Notes under the pieces: generated by a model
The model's database searches: none
What the model was told of the DNA's origin: nothing
Seen by the model: the letters and a program-made list of their open reading frames with translations, nothing else
Position numbers and translations under genes: made by a program
DNA from: Dolichospermum sp. DET69
GTDB taxonomy: Bacteria > Cyanobacteriota > Cyanobacteriia > Cyanobacteriales > Nostocaceae
Direction of reading: 5' to 3'
Assembly (NCBI GenBank): GCA_017355425.1
Contig: CP070233.1
Span: forward strand, 1,777,501 to 1,841,500
Length of the DNA: 64,000 bases
In this document: positions 54,114-61,358 of the stretch, piece by piece
Layout: every line of letters starts with the position of its first letter
Position numbering within the stretch: position 1 is the first letter of the stretch

Positions 54114-54395
54114 TTAATTTGATTGATAATCTTGACAACCAATTGCTGCTTCTGTATTCGCAACATAAGGATTTACCGTACATTTAAGACGGTGATTATT
54201 AGTAAAAAATTGGCAATTATGACAGGGAATTTTGTGCATTTTTTGAGCAGTTTTAACAGTGTCCTTGGTCGCTGTCCATAAATTCAAAAACACAATCATA
54301 ATTGTAGTCCAAGCAATAACAAAGCAAATTGGAATTAATAATGGTTGTATACTCTGAATTAGAAAAGATATAAAATTTAACATGGTATTACTCAT
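54114..54395 (-). CDS. Small membrane protein with C-terminal cysteine motif
   Basis: The product is 93 aa. An N-terminal amphipathic/hydrophobic part (FISFLIQSIQPLLIPICFVI, AWTTIMIVFLNLW) gives one or two membrane segments. A Cys-rich tail PCHNCQFFTNNHRLKCTVNP...AIGCQDYQ has four Cys and could bind metal. I recognise this as a conserved cyanobacterial small protein of unknown function. Its start ATG lies immediately next to structured RNA copy C on the opposite strand, so its promoter must lie inside or beyond that element. Confidence 0.75.
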   Translation of the reverse strand: MSNTMLNFISFLIQSIQPLLIPICFVIAWTTIMIVFLNLWTATKDTVKTAQKMHKIPCHNCQFFTNNHRLKCTVNPYVANTEAAIGCQDYQSN

Positions 54396-54836
54396 AAGAC
54401 CTCGCGGTATGCGGGAAACTCAGTCCCTTTAGGGCTGAGAGGGAAGCGACACGGGCGGTTTTAACCGCATTGAATCTTTTTTCATTACCGCCTTGGAGTT
54501 GGGAAATTCGGGGTACTGTTGTGATGTACTTTCAACGGGACAATTACCGATTCAAATTTCTCAACTCTGTACGCATAATGTGTTGCACGCGATGTGCCTC
54601 CCTTTCGGGGTGATGTTAGCTTCGACCTGTTATAAGAGCTTGTTAGGCTTGCAACACTGTTCCAGTGACCTTACAACTGTTTAATCACAAGCGACAGAGC
54701 AGGGAACTAGCTACGCATTCCGGGGTGTCGTGACTCAAATAACGGCTACCCTGAGACTATGCTCAGGGTGGTCTGGTCAGTACAGCTTGTTTGATTTCTC
54801 TTGCAAGCTCAGTCCCTTTAGGGCTGGGTTACTGAC
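54396..54836 (+). ncRNA. Structured RNA element, copy C (HEARO / IscB omega-RNA-like), best-preserved
   Basis: Landmarks in order: GCGGTATGCGGGAAACTCAG, hairpin GCGGTTTTAACCGC, ATTACCGCCTTGGAGTTGGG, GGGACAATTACCG, TGTACGCATAATGTGTTGCA, hairpin CCTCCCTTTCGGGGTG, GACAGAGCAGGGAACTAGCT, GTGTCGTGACTCAAATAACG (54725-54744), stem ACCCTGAG-ACTATG-CTCAGGGT (54748-54769), GGTCTGGTCAGTACAGCTTG, and the final CAGTCCCTTTAGGGCTG hairpin and ACTGAC (ends 54836). The 3' boundary ACTGAC is shared by all copies. The 63-codon frame inside is not a gene. The upstream flank CATAAGA is shared with copy A; copy B has CATAGGA. Confidence 0.55.
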
Positions 54837-54908
54837 ACAAGTAAGGAGTTAGAAATTAATATAACTTCTAACTCCTTATTGATCGCTTCTGGCTAAAGAT
54901 ATATTAAA

Positions 54909-55943
54909 TTAAACTCCAGCATGACCTAAAGCAATACCTGTTACCAACATTCCCAAAACCAAAAACGGTTGGGCGCTGGCTTGATATTTGACATCATTAG
55001 CTATGGGGTCACGGAGAAAATACATATCTTGGAAAGTGATTTGGGGAATGATTAATAATACGAGAATTGCTGCATATAAATTCTCATTAATACTCACCAA
55101 ATAAGCTGCGACCAAACCTTGAAATAAGTCAATCATGACCACACAAATCAAAGCCGCATTTTGCACACCAAACATAACTGGTAATGATTGTAATCCTAAT
55201 TGGCGATCGCCTTCCACACTCTTAAAATCATTGACAATGGCAATCCCTAAACCTGCCAAACTGTAAAATAAGGTCAGAACTACAATTTTCCAACTTAGTT
55301 CCCCAAATAAAGCATGGCCAGCCCACCAAGGTAAAGCAATGTAACTTGCACCCAAAGCATAATTTCCTAACCAACCATTTTGTTTTAATTTCAATGGTGG
55401 TGCAGAATAAATATAAGCAATGAAAGTCCCAAAAACCGACAACATAAAAACAGTAGGAAATGGATGACCTGCCCATACATCTAAAGTGTATGACACACCA
55501 TATCCTAATAATAGCAAAACAATGATTTGACTAATTACTTGCTTTTGGGAAATTCTCCCAGAAGGAATAGGACGATAAGGTTCATTAATAGCGTCAATGT
55601 CCCGGTCATAATAATCATTGATGGTTTGGGTATAACCTGTCAACAAAGGACCAGAAAGAAACATACAAAGGGCGGACTTCAAGACATTTTCTAGAGTCCA
55701 TGTGTAGTTACCAGCAGAAGCCGCACCGCAGACTACACCCCAAATTAGGGGAATCCAGGTAATCGGTTTCATCAATTGCAAGCGAATTTTCCAAATGGAA
55801 GTTTCCCCAGCACTTGCACCTTTCATTCCCAGCAATTGCCGAGTTTTTGCGTTGCGGTCTTCTGTGATTGTAACTTCTTGACTTGTAGATTCTATAGCCT
55901 CATTTGGCTGAGAATCTGGATTAATGGGAGTTGATTCAGACAT
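54909..55943 (-). CDS. chlG: Chlorophyll synthase (ChlG)
   Basis: The enzyme attaches the geranylgeranyl or phytyl tail to chlorophyllide a in the thylakoid membrane. The product is 344 aa, a UbiA-superfamily prenyltransferase with about eight to nine membrane helices. The first Asp-rich motif is DYYDRDIDAINEP followed by YRPIPSGRIS; the second region is NDFKSVEGDRQLGLQSLPV. The soluble N-terminal 55 residues (SESTPINPDSQPNEAIESTSQ...) are usual for ChlG. Downstream of the ArsA-like gene on the same strand (89 bp), together with petP a photosynthesis-linked cluster. Confidence 0.96.
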   Translation of the reverse strand: MSESTPINPDSQPNEAIESTSQEVTITEDRNAKTRQLLGMKGASAGETSIWKIRLQLMKPITWIPLIWGVVCGAASAGNYTWTLENVLKSALCMFLSGPLLTGYTQTINDYYDRDIDAINEPYRPIPSGRISQKQVISQIIVLLLLGYGVSYTLDVWAGHPFPTVFMLSVFGTFIAYIYSAPPLKLKQNGWLGNYALGASYIALPWWAGHALFGELSWKIVVLTLFYSLAGLGIAIVNDFKSVEGDRQLGLQSLPVMFGVQNAALICVVMIDLFQGLVAAYLVSINENLYAAILVLLIIPQITFQDMYFLRDPIANDVKYQASAQPFLVLGMLVTGIALGHAGV

Positions 55944-56032
55944 AAGGTGTAATGGTAATTGGTAATAGGTAATGGGTAATTGGTGATTGGTAATAATTTA
56001 TGTCCCAGTCCCCAATTCCCAGTTTCCATAAC

Positions 56033-57133
56033 CTAAAAAGAAATTATCAAATAACTATTTTGAAACTTTGCGCCAGTTACAGGTTTACCACTTAAAGCAG
56101 GCGGCAGGAAGATATTCCGCCTGTGATCTCCGGCTTCTATTGTGACTTCTGGCCCGTACTGGGTGAGTTTGACTTGCTTTTTGTCAAAACCAGGCAAAAA
56201 TAGGCGTACTTGGCGATTATGTACGTCAATTTCAATGGGTTGATTAGCTTGTAATGCTTGTTCAAGAAAGTTGGGTAAAGCATCTATCAGAGGTTGCCAT
56301 TCACCATGGGAGACATCAGGAACTATGCTCACAGGTAGAGGTGCAAATTCCTCAGATAAATTAGTATTTTCTCCACCAGTAACTAAGATTGCCCCACCCA
56401 CAGTTAAACCAATTTGTTGGGCGCTTCCCCAAAGATAGCGGGAATTTGCCACATCAATGGGTTCTGATGTTGTCACTAAAAAAGCGGCAACACGTTGGGG
56501 ATTAGCTAAAGCAGCTTTACCTTCTTCGAGAAAATTATTAACTTGGTTAGTGGGTTGGGAGAAATTATCAGAACTCCAATTAACATTAAAAAGACTGCTA
56601 ATTAAAGGTTGAATAAGGGGAGATTCTGTAATTGTTTTCCCTAAATCAGAGTTAACAAATAATTGCCGGAATCGTCGCATATACCAACTGAGAGATTCTG
56701 GCATTCCCAACATCCGCAAGGTGGAAGCGTCCCCCATACCATCGTAGATAATCGCGTCATATTTGCCGCTGGCATCATATTCACGAATAGCATTGAGAGC
56801 AAGGGCGTTGTCCATGCCTGGTAATGCTACCAGTTCTTGCCCGTAAACCTCTTTAAAAATTGGTGTGCGGAGGTATTGAGACTCCAATTTTTTCACTTCG
56901 TCCCAGTTACGTTCTAGCAGTACAGATGCTTGAAACTGTACTGCTTGCAGATTGGGAGAGATTTCCTGGGGGTCAGCAGTCAGAGCCGTATTGAGTAGAA
57001 TTGACAATGTTGGATCTGCTAGTCCGGCTAGAAGCACCCGTTTGCCTTGTGTTGCCAAGCTAATGGCTGCCGCGATCGCTATCTTACTGCGAGCGATGCC
57101 GTTTTTGCCTAAAAATGTCAGTATCAAGGCCAT
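56033..57133 (-). CDS. ArsA/Get3-like ATPase with degenerate P-loop
   Basis: The product is 366 aa. The N-terminus reads MALILTFLGKNGIARSKIAIAAAI, which corresponds to the deviant Walker A GKGGVGKT of ArsA/Get3 but with Asn and Ala-Arg-Ser replacing the canonical Gly-Gly/Lys-Thr, so ATP binding may be changed. Next: ALAAGLADPTLSILLN (shown as VLLAGLADPTLS), YDAIIYDGMGDASTLRMLGMPESLSWYMRRF (switch-like block) and the C-terminal HSP20-like domain NRQVRLFLPGFDKKQVKLTQYGPEVTIEAGDHRRNIFLPPAL. This architecture (ArsA-like plus C-terminal alpha-crystallin-like domain) is found in cyanobacteria and plastids next to chlG. Function unknown; a membrane-protein-targeting or pigment role is an inference. 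Confidence 0.85.
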   Translation of the reverse strand: MALILTFLGKNGIARSKIAIAAAISLATQGKRVLLAGLADPTLSILLNTALTADPQEISPNLQAVQFQASVLLERNWDEVKKLESQYLRTPIFKEVYGQELVALPGMDNALALNAIREYDASGKYDAIIYDGMGDASTLRMLGMPESLSWYMRRFRQLFVNSDLGKTITESPLIQPLISSLFNVNWSSDNFSQPTNQVNNFLEEGKAALANPQRVAAFLVTTSEPIDVANSRYLWGSAQQIGLTVGGAILVTGGENTNLSEEFAPLPVSIVPDVSHGEWQPLIDALPNFLEQALQANQPIEIDVHNRQVRLFLPGFDKKQVKLTQYGPEVTIEAGDHRRNIFLPPALSGKPVTGAKFQNSYLIISF

Positions 57134-57219
57134 TACTCAATTTCCAATTATCGCCGATCTTTTCAATAACAACTTAACACTGAACCAATCCTCTTCGCCT
57201 CTGCTCTAAGTTGTCTTGA

Positions 57220-57411
57220 CTATGCTGGTTTGATTTCATCTTCAAAAAACCAGGTGGAGGAGTTGTCATCAAATTTGACCACCACACCAATTCCCGCCCC
57301 GTCAGTGACTTTGTAGCCAGAGATAGTGCCAATTTTTCCGAGTTTTTGAGCGATAGTAGAGGATACGCGATCGCGCAAACGAATCACCTTAACTTTCTGT
57401 CCGATTTCCAT
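57220..57411 (-). CDS. petP: Cytochrome b6f complex subunit PetP (DUF2862)
   Basis: The product is 63 aa: MEIGQKVKVIRLRDRVSSTI, then GKIGTISGYKVTDGAGIGVV and VKFDDNSSTWFFEDEIKPA. This SH3-like small protein matches the PetP family, a peripheral cytosolic-side subunit of the cyanobacterial b6f complex that affects linear electron flow. It is upstream of the ArsA-like gene and chlG on the same strand (86 bp), and divergent from the Uma2 gene at 57520. Confidence 0.9.
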   Translation of the reverse strand: MEIGQKVKVIRLRDRVSSTIAQKLGKIGTISGYKVTDGAGIGVVVKFDDNSSTWFFEDEIKPA

Positions 57412-57519
57412 GATCTAGTTACAATCCAATAATCCAAATCTCAGTGTAGCGGAATCTGGTACTCTGTTTTCATCAGTCATGGCTTAAAATTAAATCAGTA
57501 AGCAATTAGGTATAGTCTT

Positions 57520-58296
57520 ATGTTTGTGACAGCCCAACAGCTAGAACAACAAATGCCCGATGCGACTCGTTTGTTAAGTGATGAGCCGGAAATGGAAAGT
57601 TCTTTACATTATATGCAGTTACTAATACTAGTAACTAGCTTAGAATGGTTATGGCGTGATCAAAATGATTTTTTTATTGGTGCAAATCTGACTATTTATT
57701 TTAGTCGTCAGCAGTTAAAAAATCGAGAATTTCGTGGGCCAGATTTATTCTTAGTTAAGGATACAGAAAAACGTCCCCGCACGTCTTGGGTTGTCTGGGA
57801 AGAAGATGGACGTTATCCAGATTTAATTATTGAATTACTGTCCAATAGTACAGCAAAAGTTGACCAAAACCTGAAAAAAAGTTTGTATGAAAATCGCTTT
57901 CATACTCCTGAATATTTTTGGTTTAGTCCCGAAAGTTTAGAATTTGCTGGTTTTAAATTGGTAGGAAATCAATATCAGGAAATTGTAGCCAATCAAGAGG
58001 GATATCTTTGGAGTGAAGTCCTAGATTTATATTTAGGTGTGGTAAATAGTAAACTTCGCTATTTTACATCTGAAGGTGAATTAGTACCAACACCAGAAGA
58101 AGCGGCTATAAAGATCCAAAAAGAAGCTATGGAAGCACAACTACAGTTAATAGCAGCCCAAAATCAAGCTATTGAAGTAGAACAACAGTTAACAGTAGAA
58201 AGAGAAAAATCGCAACTTTTGGCAGCACATTTACGATTCCTCCGGAGCGCTGCGCTATCGCTCGGCGTAGATCCTGATATACTCAACACGGTTTAA
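57520..58296 (+). CDS. Uma2 family protein with coiled-coil tail (paralog 1)
   Basis: The product is 258 aa. It has a Uma2/DUF820 nuclease-fold core: EPEMESSLHYMQLLILVTSLEWLWRD, FFIGANLTIYF, FRGPDLFLVKDTEK, VVWEEDGRYPDLIIELLSNSTAKVD (catalytic-type D-x-Ile-Ile-Glu) and YFWFSPESLEFAGFKL. It ends in a coiled coil (about 190-240) and a short SLGVDPDIL tail. It is a close paralog of the gene at 61359 (about 60% identical by eye). The RSAALS segment before SLGVDPD is encoded by a CGGAGCGCTGCGCTATCGCT repeat that looks inserted. The start is a normal ATG and it stands alone. Confidence 0.85.
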   Translation: MFVTAQQLEQQMPDATRLLSDEPEMESSLHYMQLLILVTSLEWLWRDQNDFFIGANLTIYFSRQQLKNREFRGPDLFLVKDTEKRPRTSWVVWEEDGRYPDLIIELLSNSTAKVDQNLKKSLYENRFHTPEYFWFSPESLEFAGFKLVGNQYQEIVANQEGYLWSEVLDLYLGVVNSKLRYFTSEGELVPTPEEAAIKIQKEAMEAQLQLIAAQNQAIEVEQQLTVEREKSQLLAAHLRFLRSAALSLGVDPDILNTV

Positions 58297-58312
58297 TTAT
58301 TTGATTCTATAG

Positions 58313-58803
58313 GTAGGGGTAAAGCATGAGATCATAGGTGTCAACTTAAGAGGATGTTTGAAAAGTTTTAGGCGAATATAAAGATGCCTCCGGCTCCCGT
58401 TAGGGATACGCTACTACACAAGCGAAGTCCACCTATTCCTTCGGAACGCTAACGCGAACGTGGACTAATGAAAAATCAAGGTTTCTGAACCCACGAAGGT
58501 GGGTTTTGTCTGTGTAGCCGCGACTTCCAGTCGCCAGGCGGGTAACAAATTAGACTTTTCAAACACCCTCTAACGTAAAACCTATGGACCCCATGGGAAT
58601 GATAGCGTAGCGTGGCGTAAGCCATATTCCCAGTCTAATAACAAAAGTTGTCTTTTGATGACTAAATATCCCAAAAATCTTTAGTCTACTTCAGTAGACT
58701 TTGGTTATTAGCCCGGAAATTCATTTCTGGGCGGGTGTAGAAGCTAACAAATAAGGGATTTATGGCTTAAGTTGACACCAATGAGCATGAGCTAAACCCC
58801 TAC
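58313..58803. mobile_element. MITE-like element, family B, copy 2, interrupted by a family-A MITE
   Basis: The ends are GTAGGGGTAAAGCATGAGAT...GGTGTCAACTTAA and TTAAGTTGACACCAATGAGC...CTAAACCCCTAC. The sequence is co-linear with copy 1 (53808-54075) once 58350-58573 (the insertion plus one TAA) is removed: copy 1 reads CAACTTAACGTAAAACCTA where this copy has CAACTTAA [insertion] TAACGTAAAACCTA. Confidence 0.85.
58350..58570. mobile_element. MITE, family A, copy 2, nested in family B
   Basis: The ends are GAGGATGTTTGAAAAGTTTT and the inverse GACTTTTCAAACACCCTC. It is flanked by TAA on both sides (58347-58349 and 58571-58573): a 3-bp TNA duplication, as for copy 1. The interior carries ATGCCTCCGGCTCCC, GGAACGCTAACGCGAACG and ACCCACGAAGGTGGGTTTTG palindromes. 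221 bp, no ORF. Confidence 0.85.
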
Positions 58804-58876
58804 ACATCTAGGTTTTTCGTGATTCTCTAAAAGTCCATGTTTTAACCGTGTTTAGTATAGTTTAAGGTAAGCAAAT

Positions 58877-59635
58877 ATGTATCAACATAATCCACCTTTG
58901 TCGCCAAAAGAAACCATGCCGACGATGTATGATTTACCCAGTGAGTTAATAGGAGAATCAGGTTTGCCGGATGAATTTCATTGTATACAAGCGGATTTGC
59001 TCAGTGAAACTTGTCAACCTGTCAATTATTCATCTGAGGAAATGTTACTGGACAGCGACTTAAATCTTTATTATGACCCCCGACATCCTGGTTGGTACAA
59101 GCGTCCTGATTGGTATATGGTGTTAGGAGTTCCTAATGCTAACCACCAAGAAGATTTACGTTTAAGTTATGTTGTGTGGCAAGAAGGAATTAATCCTTTT
59201 TTAGTAGTTGAATTACTGTCACCAGGAACAGAACAAGAAGACTTAGGACAAACTCTGCGGGAAGTCAATAAACTACCAACCAAGTGGGAAGTATATGAAC
59301 ACATTTTGCGTGTTCCTTACTATATTATCTATGACCGTTATCAAAATAATTTCCGTGTCTTTAAAATTAATGGCACTCGTTATGAAGCTATCTCTTTGCC
59401 AGATAACCGTTTCTGGTTAGAAGAAATAGAAATGGGTTTAGGTTTGTGGCAGGGAAGTTATCAAAATACAGAGGGTTTATGGTTACGTTGGTATAATGCT
59501 GATGGTTGGTTGCCAACATTAGCAGAAAAGGCAGAAAGTGAACGTCAACGGGCAGATAATGAACATCAACGGGCAGATAAATTAGCGGAATATTTGCGTT
59601 CTCTTGGTGTAGATCCTGATACTGTAATCAATTAG
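58877..59635 (+). CDS. Uma2 family protein (paralog 2, divergent)
   Basis: The product is 252 aa. Uma2 core: PVNYSSEEMLLDSDLNLYYDPRHPGWYKRPDWYMVLGVPNANHQEDLRLSYVVWQEGINPFLVVELLSPGTEQEDLG (Glu in the VVELLSPGT block) and VYEHILRVPYYIIYDRY. Its C-terminal ESERQRADNEHQRADKLAEYLRSLGVDPDTVIN is the same helical tail as the other Uma2 genes nearby. The sequence of the core belongs to a different Uma2 subgroup from paralogs 1 and 4. It is followed after 9 bp by paralog 3, so the two are co-transcribed. Confidence 0.85.
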   Translation: MYQHNPPLSPKETMPTMYDLPSELIGESGLPDEFHCIQADLLSETCQPVNYSSEEMLLDSDLNLYYDPRHPGWYKRPDWYMVLGVPNANHQEDLRLSYVVWQEGINPFLVVELLSPGTEQEDLGQTLREVNKLPTKWEVYEHILRVPYYIIYDRYQNNFRVFKINGTRYEAISLPDNRFWLEEIEMGLGLWQGSYQNTEGLWLRWYNADGWLPTLAEKAESERQRADNEHQRADKLAEYLRSLGVDPDTVIN

Positions 59636-59644
59636 GAAAAAGCT

Positions 59645-60358
59645 ATGACTACAACCATAAACTTAACCGATACCAGTATCAAATATCCTAGTGCAGATGG
59701 AGAGACTATGGCAGAAACCTACATACATCTTTATGCCATTTTAACTACTTTAGAAGTTCTTAAACAATACCTTACAGGTACACAAGCAACGGTATTAGCA
59801 AACCAATTTCTTTATTATGCCCAAGGTTTTCCGAAATTAAGAGTCGCACCAGATGTAATGGTGATTTTTGATGTGTCTCCTGGTGGTAGAGATAATTATA
59901 AAGTGTGGGAAGAAGGACAAGTTCCCCAAGTTATTTTTGAAGTGACAAGTCCAGCTACTAAAAATCAAGATCAGAAAGAGAAAAAGCTTTTATATGAACA
60001 ATTAGGAATTTTAGAATATTGGTTATTTGATCCCAAAGGAGAATGGATCAAGAATAAGTTATTGGGGTATAGATTAGAAGCGGAAATTTATCAACCAATT
60101 ACCGATAGTTTCTCTCAACCTTTAGGATTGCGTTTAGAAGTGGAAGGGGAACTTTTGAGATTTTACCGATTAGATACAGGTAATAAATTACTCATACCTA
60201 CAGAACTAGCCGAAAAGGCTGAAAATGAAGGACAAAGGGCTGAACAAGAGTATCAACGGGCTGAAGCTGAACGAGTAAGGGCTGATGAAGCAGAAATGAA
60301 AGCAGCTATACTAACTCAAAGGTTAAGGGCGTTAGGTATTGAGCCTGATAATTTGTAA
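59645..60358 (+). CDS. Uma2 family protein (paralog 3)
   Basis: The product is 237 aa. Uma2 core: YIHLYAILTTLEVLKQYLTG, FPKLRVAPDVMVIFDVSPGGRDNYKVWEEGQVPQVIFEVTSPATKNQDQKEK (catalytic-type D-x-x-V-I-F-E-V-x-S) and YEQLGILEYWLFDPKG. It ends in a heptad coil with LAEKAENEGQRAEQEYQRAE and the LRALGIEPDNL tail. It starts 9 bp after paralog 2. The next gene, a polysaccharide exporter permease, begins 112 bp downstream on the same strand. Confidence 0.87.
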   Translation: MTTTINLTDTSIKYPSADGETMAETYIHLYAILTTLEVLKQYLTGTQATVLANQFLYYAQGFPKLRVAPDVMVIFDVSPGGRDNYKVWEEGQVPQVIFEVTSPATKNQDQKEKKLLYEQLGILEYWLFDPKGEWIKNKLLGYRLEAEIYQPITDSFSQPLGLRLEVEGELLRFYRLDTGNKLLIPTELAEKAENEGQRAEQEYQRAEAERVRADEAEMKAAILTQRLRALGIEPDNL

Positions 60359-60470
60359 ATAAATCTTTTAGTAGAAATTTCCCTAATCTGAAAATTAATC
60401 GCAGACAATAGGACTCAAATAGTATAGAATGCCGAAATGACTTTTTTCTGGTGTGTAATGGTGCTTAAGA

Positions 60471-61277
60471 ATGACGCTTTCCCTCAAAGATAATTTAAAT
60501 TGGTTACAAGTGCAGCGTTATTGCGAACTCTTGCACGTCTTGGTAGGAAGGACTCTAAAAGTCCGCTACCGGGGTTCTTTTTTGGGGGTTTATTGGTCAC
60601 TATTGAACCCTGTAATTATGACAGGGCTGTATACTGCTATTTTTGGTGCTACCTTTGCATCTTACTATGGCAATTCCATCATTAACTATATGCTGGCAGC
60701 ACTGACGGGATTACTAGTAATCAATTTTTTCTCAGCTTGCACATCCCAAGCTTTAACCAGCGTAGTTGGTAATGGGGCATTATTAAATAAAATTCAGTTG
60801 CCGGTCAGTGTTTTCCCGGTATCAATGATTGCGGCGAATGTCTTTCAGTTTTCAGTAGGATCATTGCCGTTATTAGCGATTATGACTTTGATTAATTCCA
60901 AAAGTCTAGTCAATGTCCTAGCTTTGGTATTTCCATTTCTCGCACTGATTTTAGTTTCTACAGGAGTTGGATTTCTAGTCAGTGCTTTGTACGTATTTTT
61001 TCGGGATTTTCCTTACTTCTATGAGTTAGTGGTATTTGTAATTTGGTTAAGTAGTCCTATATTTTATCCAGCAGCTATTGTTCCCAAGCAGGTAAAACAG
61101 TTTTTAGGTTTAAATCCCTTATCCCCAATTATTGAAAGTCTGCGTCAGATTACATTATCAGGTTCTCCACCGGATTTAGGTTTAATTTGGGGGGCTTTAC
61201 TGAGTGGTATCATTATTTTAGCCTTGGGATGGACTTGTTTTCATCTGTGGCGGCATCAATTTATGGATTTGCTCTAA
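60471..61277 (+). CDS. ABC transporter permease for O-antigen/polysaccharide export (Wzm-like)
   Basis: The product is 268 aa and has about six membrane segments (VYWSLLNPVIMTGLYTAIFG, IINYMLAALTGLLVINFFSA, VFPVSMIAANVFQFSVGSLPLLAIMTLI, VLALVFPFLALILVSTGVGFLVSALYVFFRDFPYFYELVVFVIWLSSPIFY, LGLIWGALLSGIIILALGW). It matches the ABC-2 Wzm/RfbD/TagG group. The conserved RVRYRGSFLG-type start (TLKVRYRGSFLGVYWSLLNP) and FFRDF..., SSPIFYPA motifs are clear. It exports undecaprenyl-linked polysaccharides together with the ATPase at 62177. A Uma2 gene lies between them. Confidence 0.92.
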   Translation: MTLSLKDNLNWLQVQRYCELLHVLVGRTLKVRYRGSFLGVYWSLLNPVIMTGLYTAIFGATFASYYGNSIINYMLAALTGLLVINFFSACTSQALTSVVGNGALLNKIQLPVSVFPVSMIAANVFQFSVGSLPLLAIMTLINSKSLVNVLALVFPFLALILVSTGVGFLVSALYVFFRDFPYFYELVVFVIWLSSPIFYPAAIVPKQVKQFLGLNPLSPIIESLRQITLSGSPPDLGLIWGALLSGIIILALGWTCFHLWRHQFMDLL

Positions 61278-61358
61278 AGCTATCATTTGATAATTGCACA
61301 GAGTAGATTCTGATAGTTTATAATTAACAAAAGATAGTAAATTATCCCAATAAAATCT

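Larger units (their letters stand above)
58297..58876. other. Intergenic region occupied by nested MITEs
   Basis: Almost the whole interval between two Uma2 genes is the interrupted family-B element (58313-58803) with the family-A element inside it. The last 70 bp before the next gene form its upstream region. No gene seen. Confidence 0.7.
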
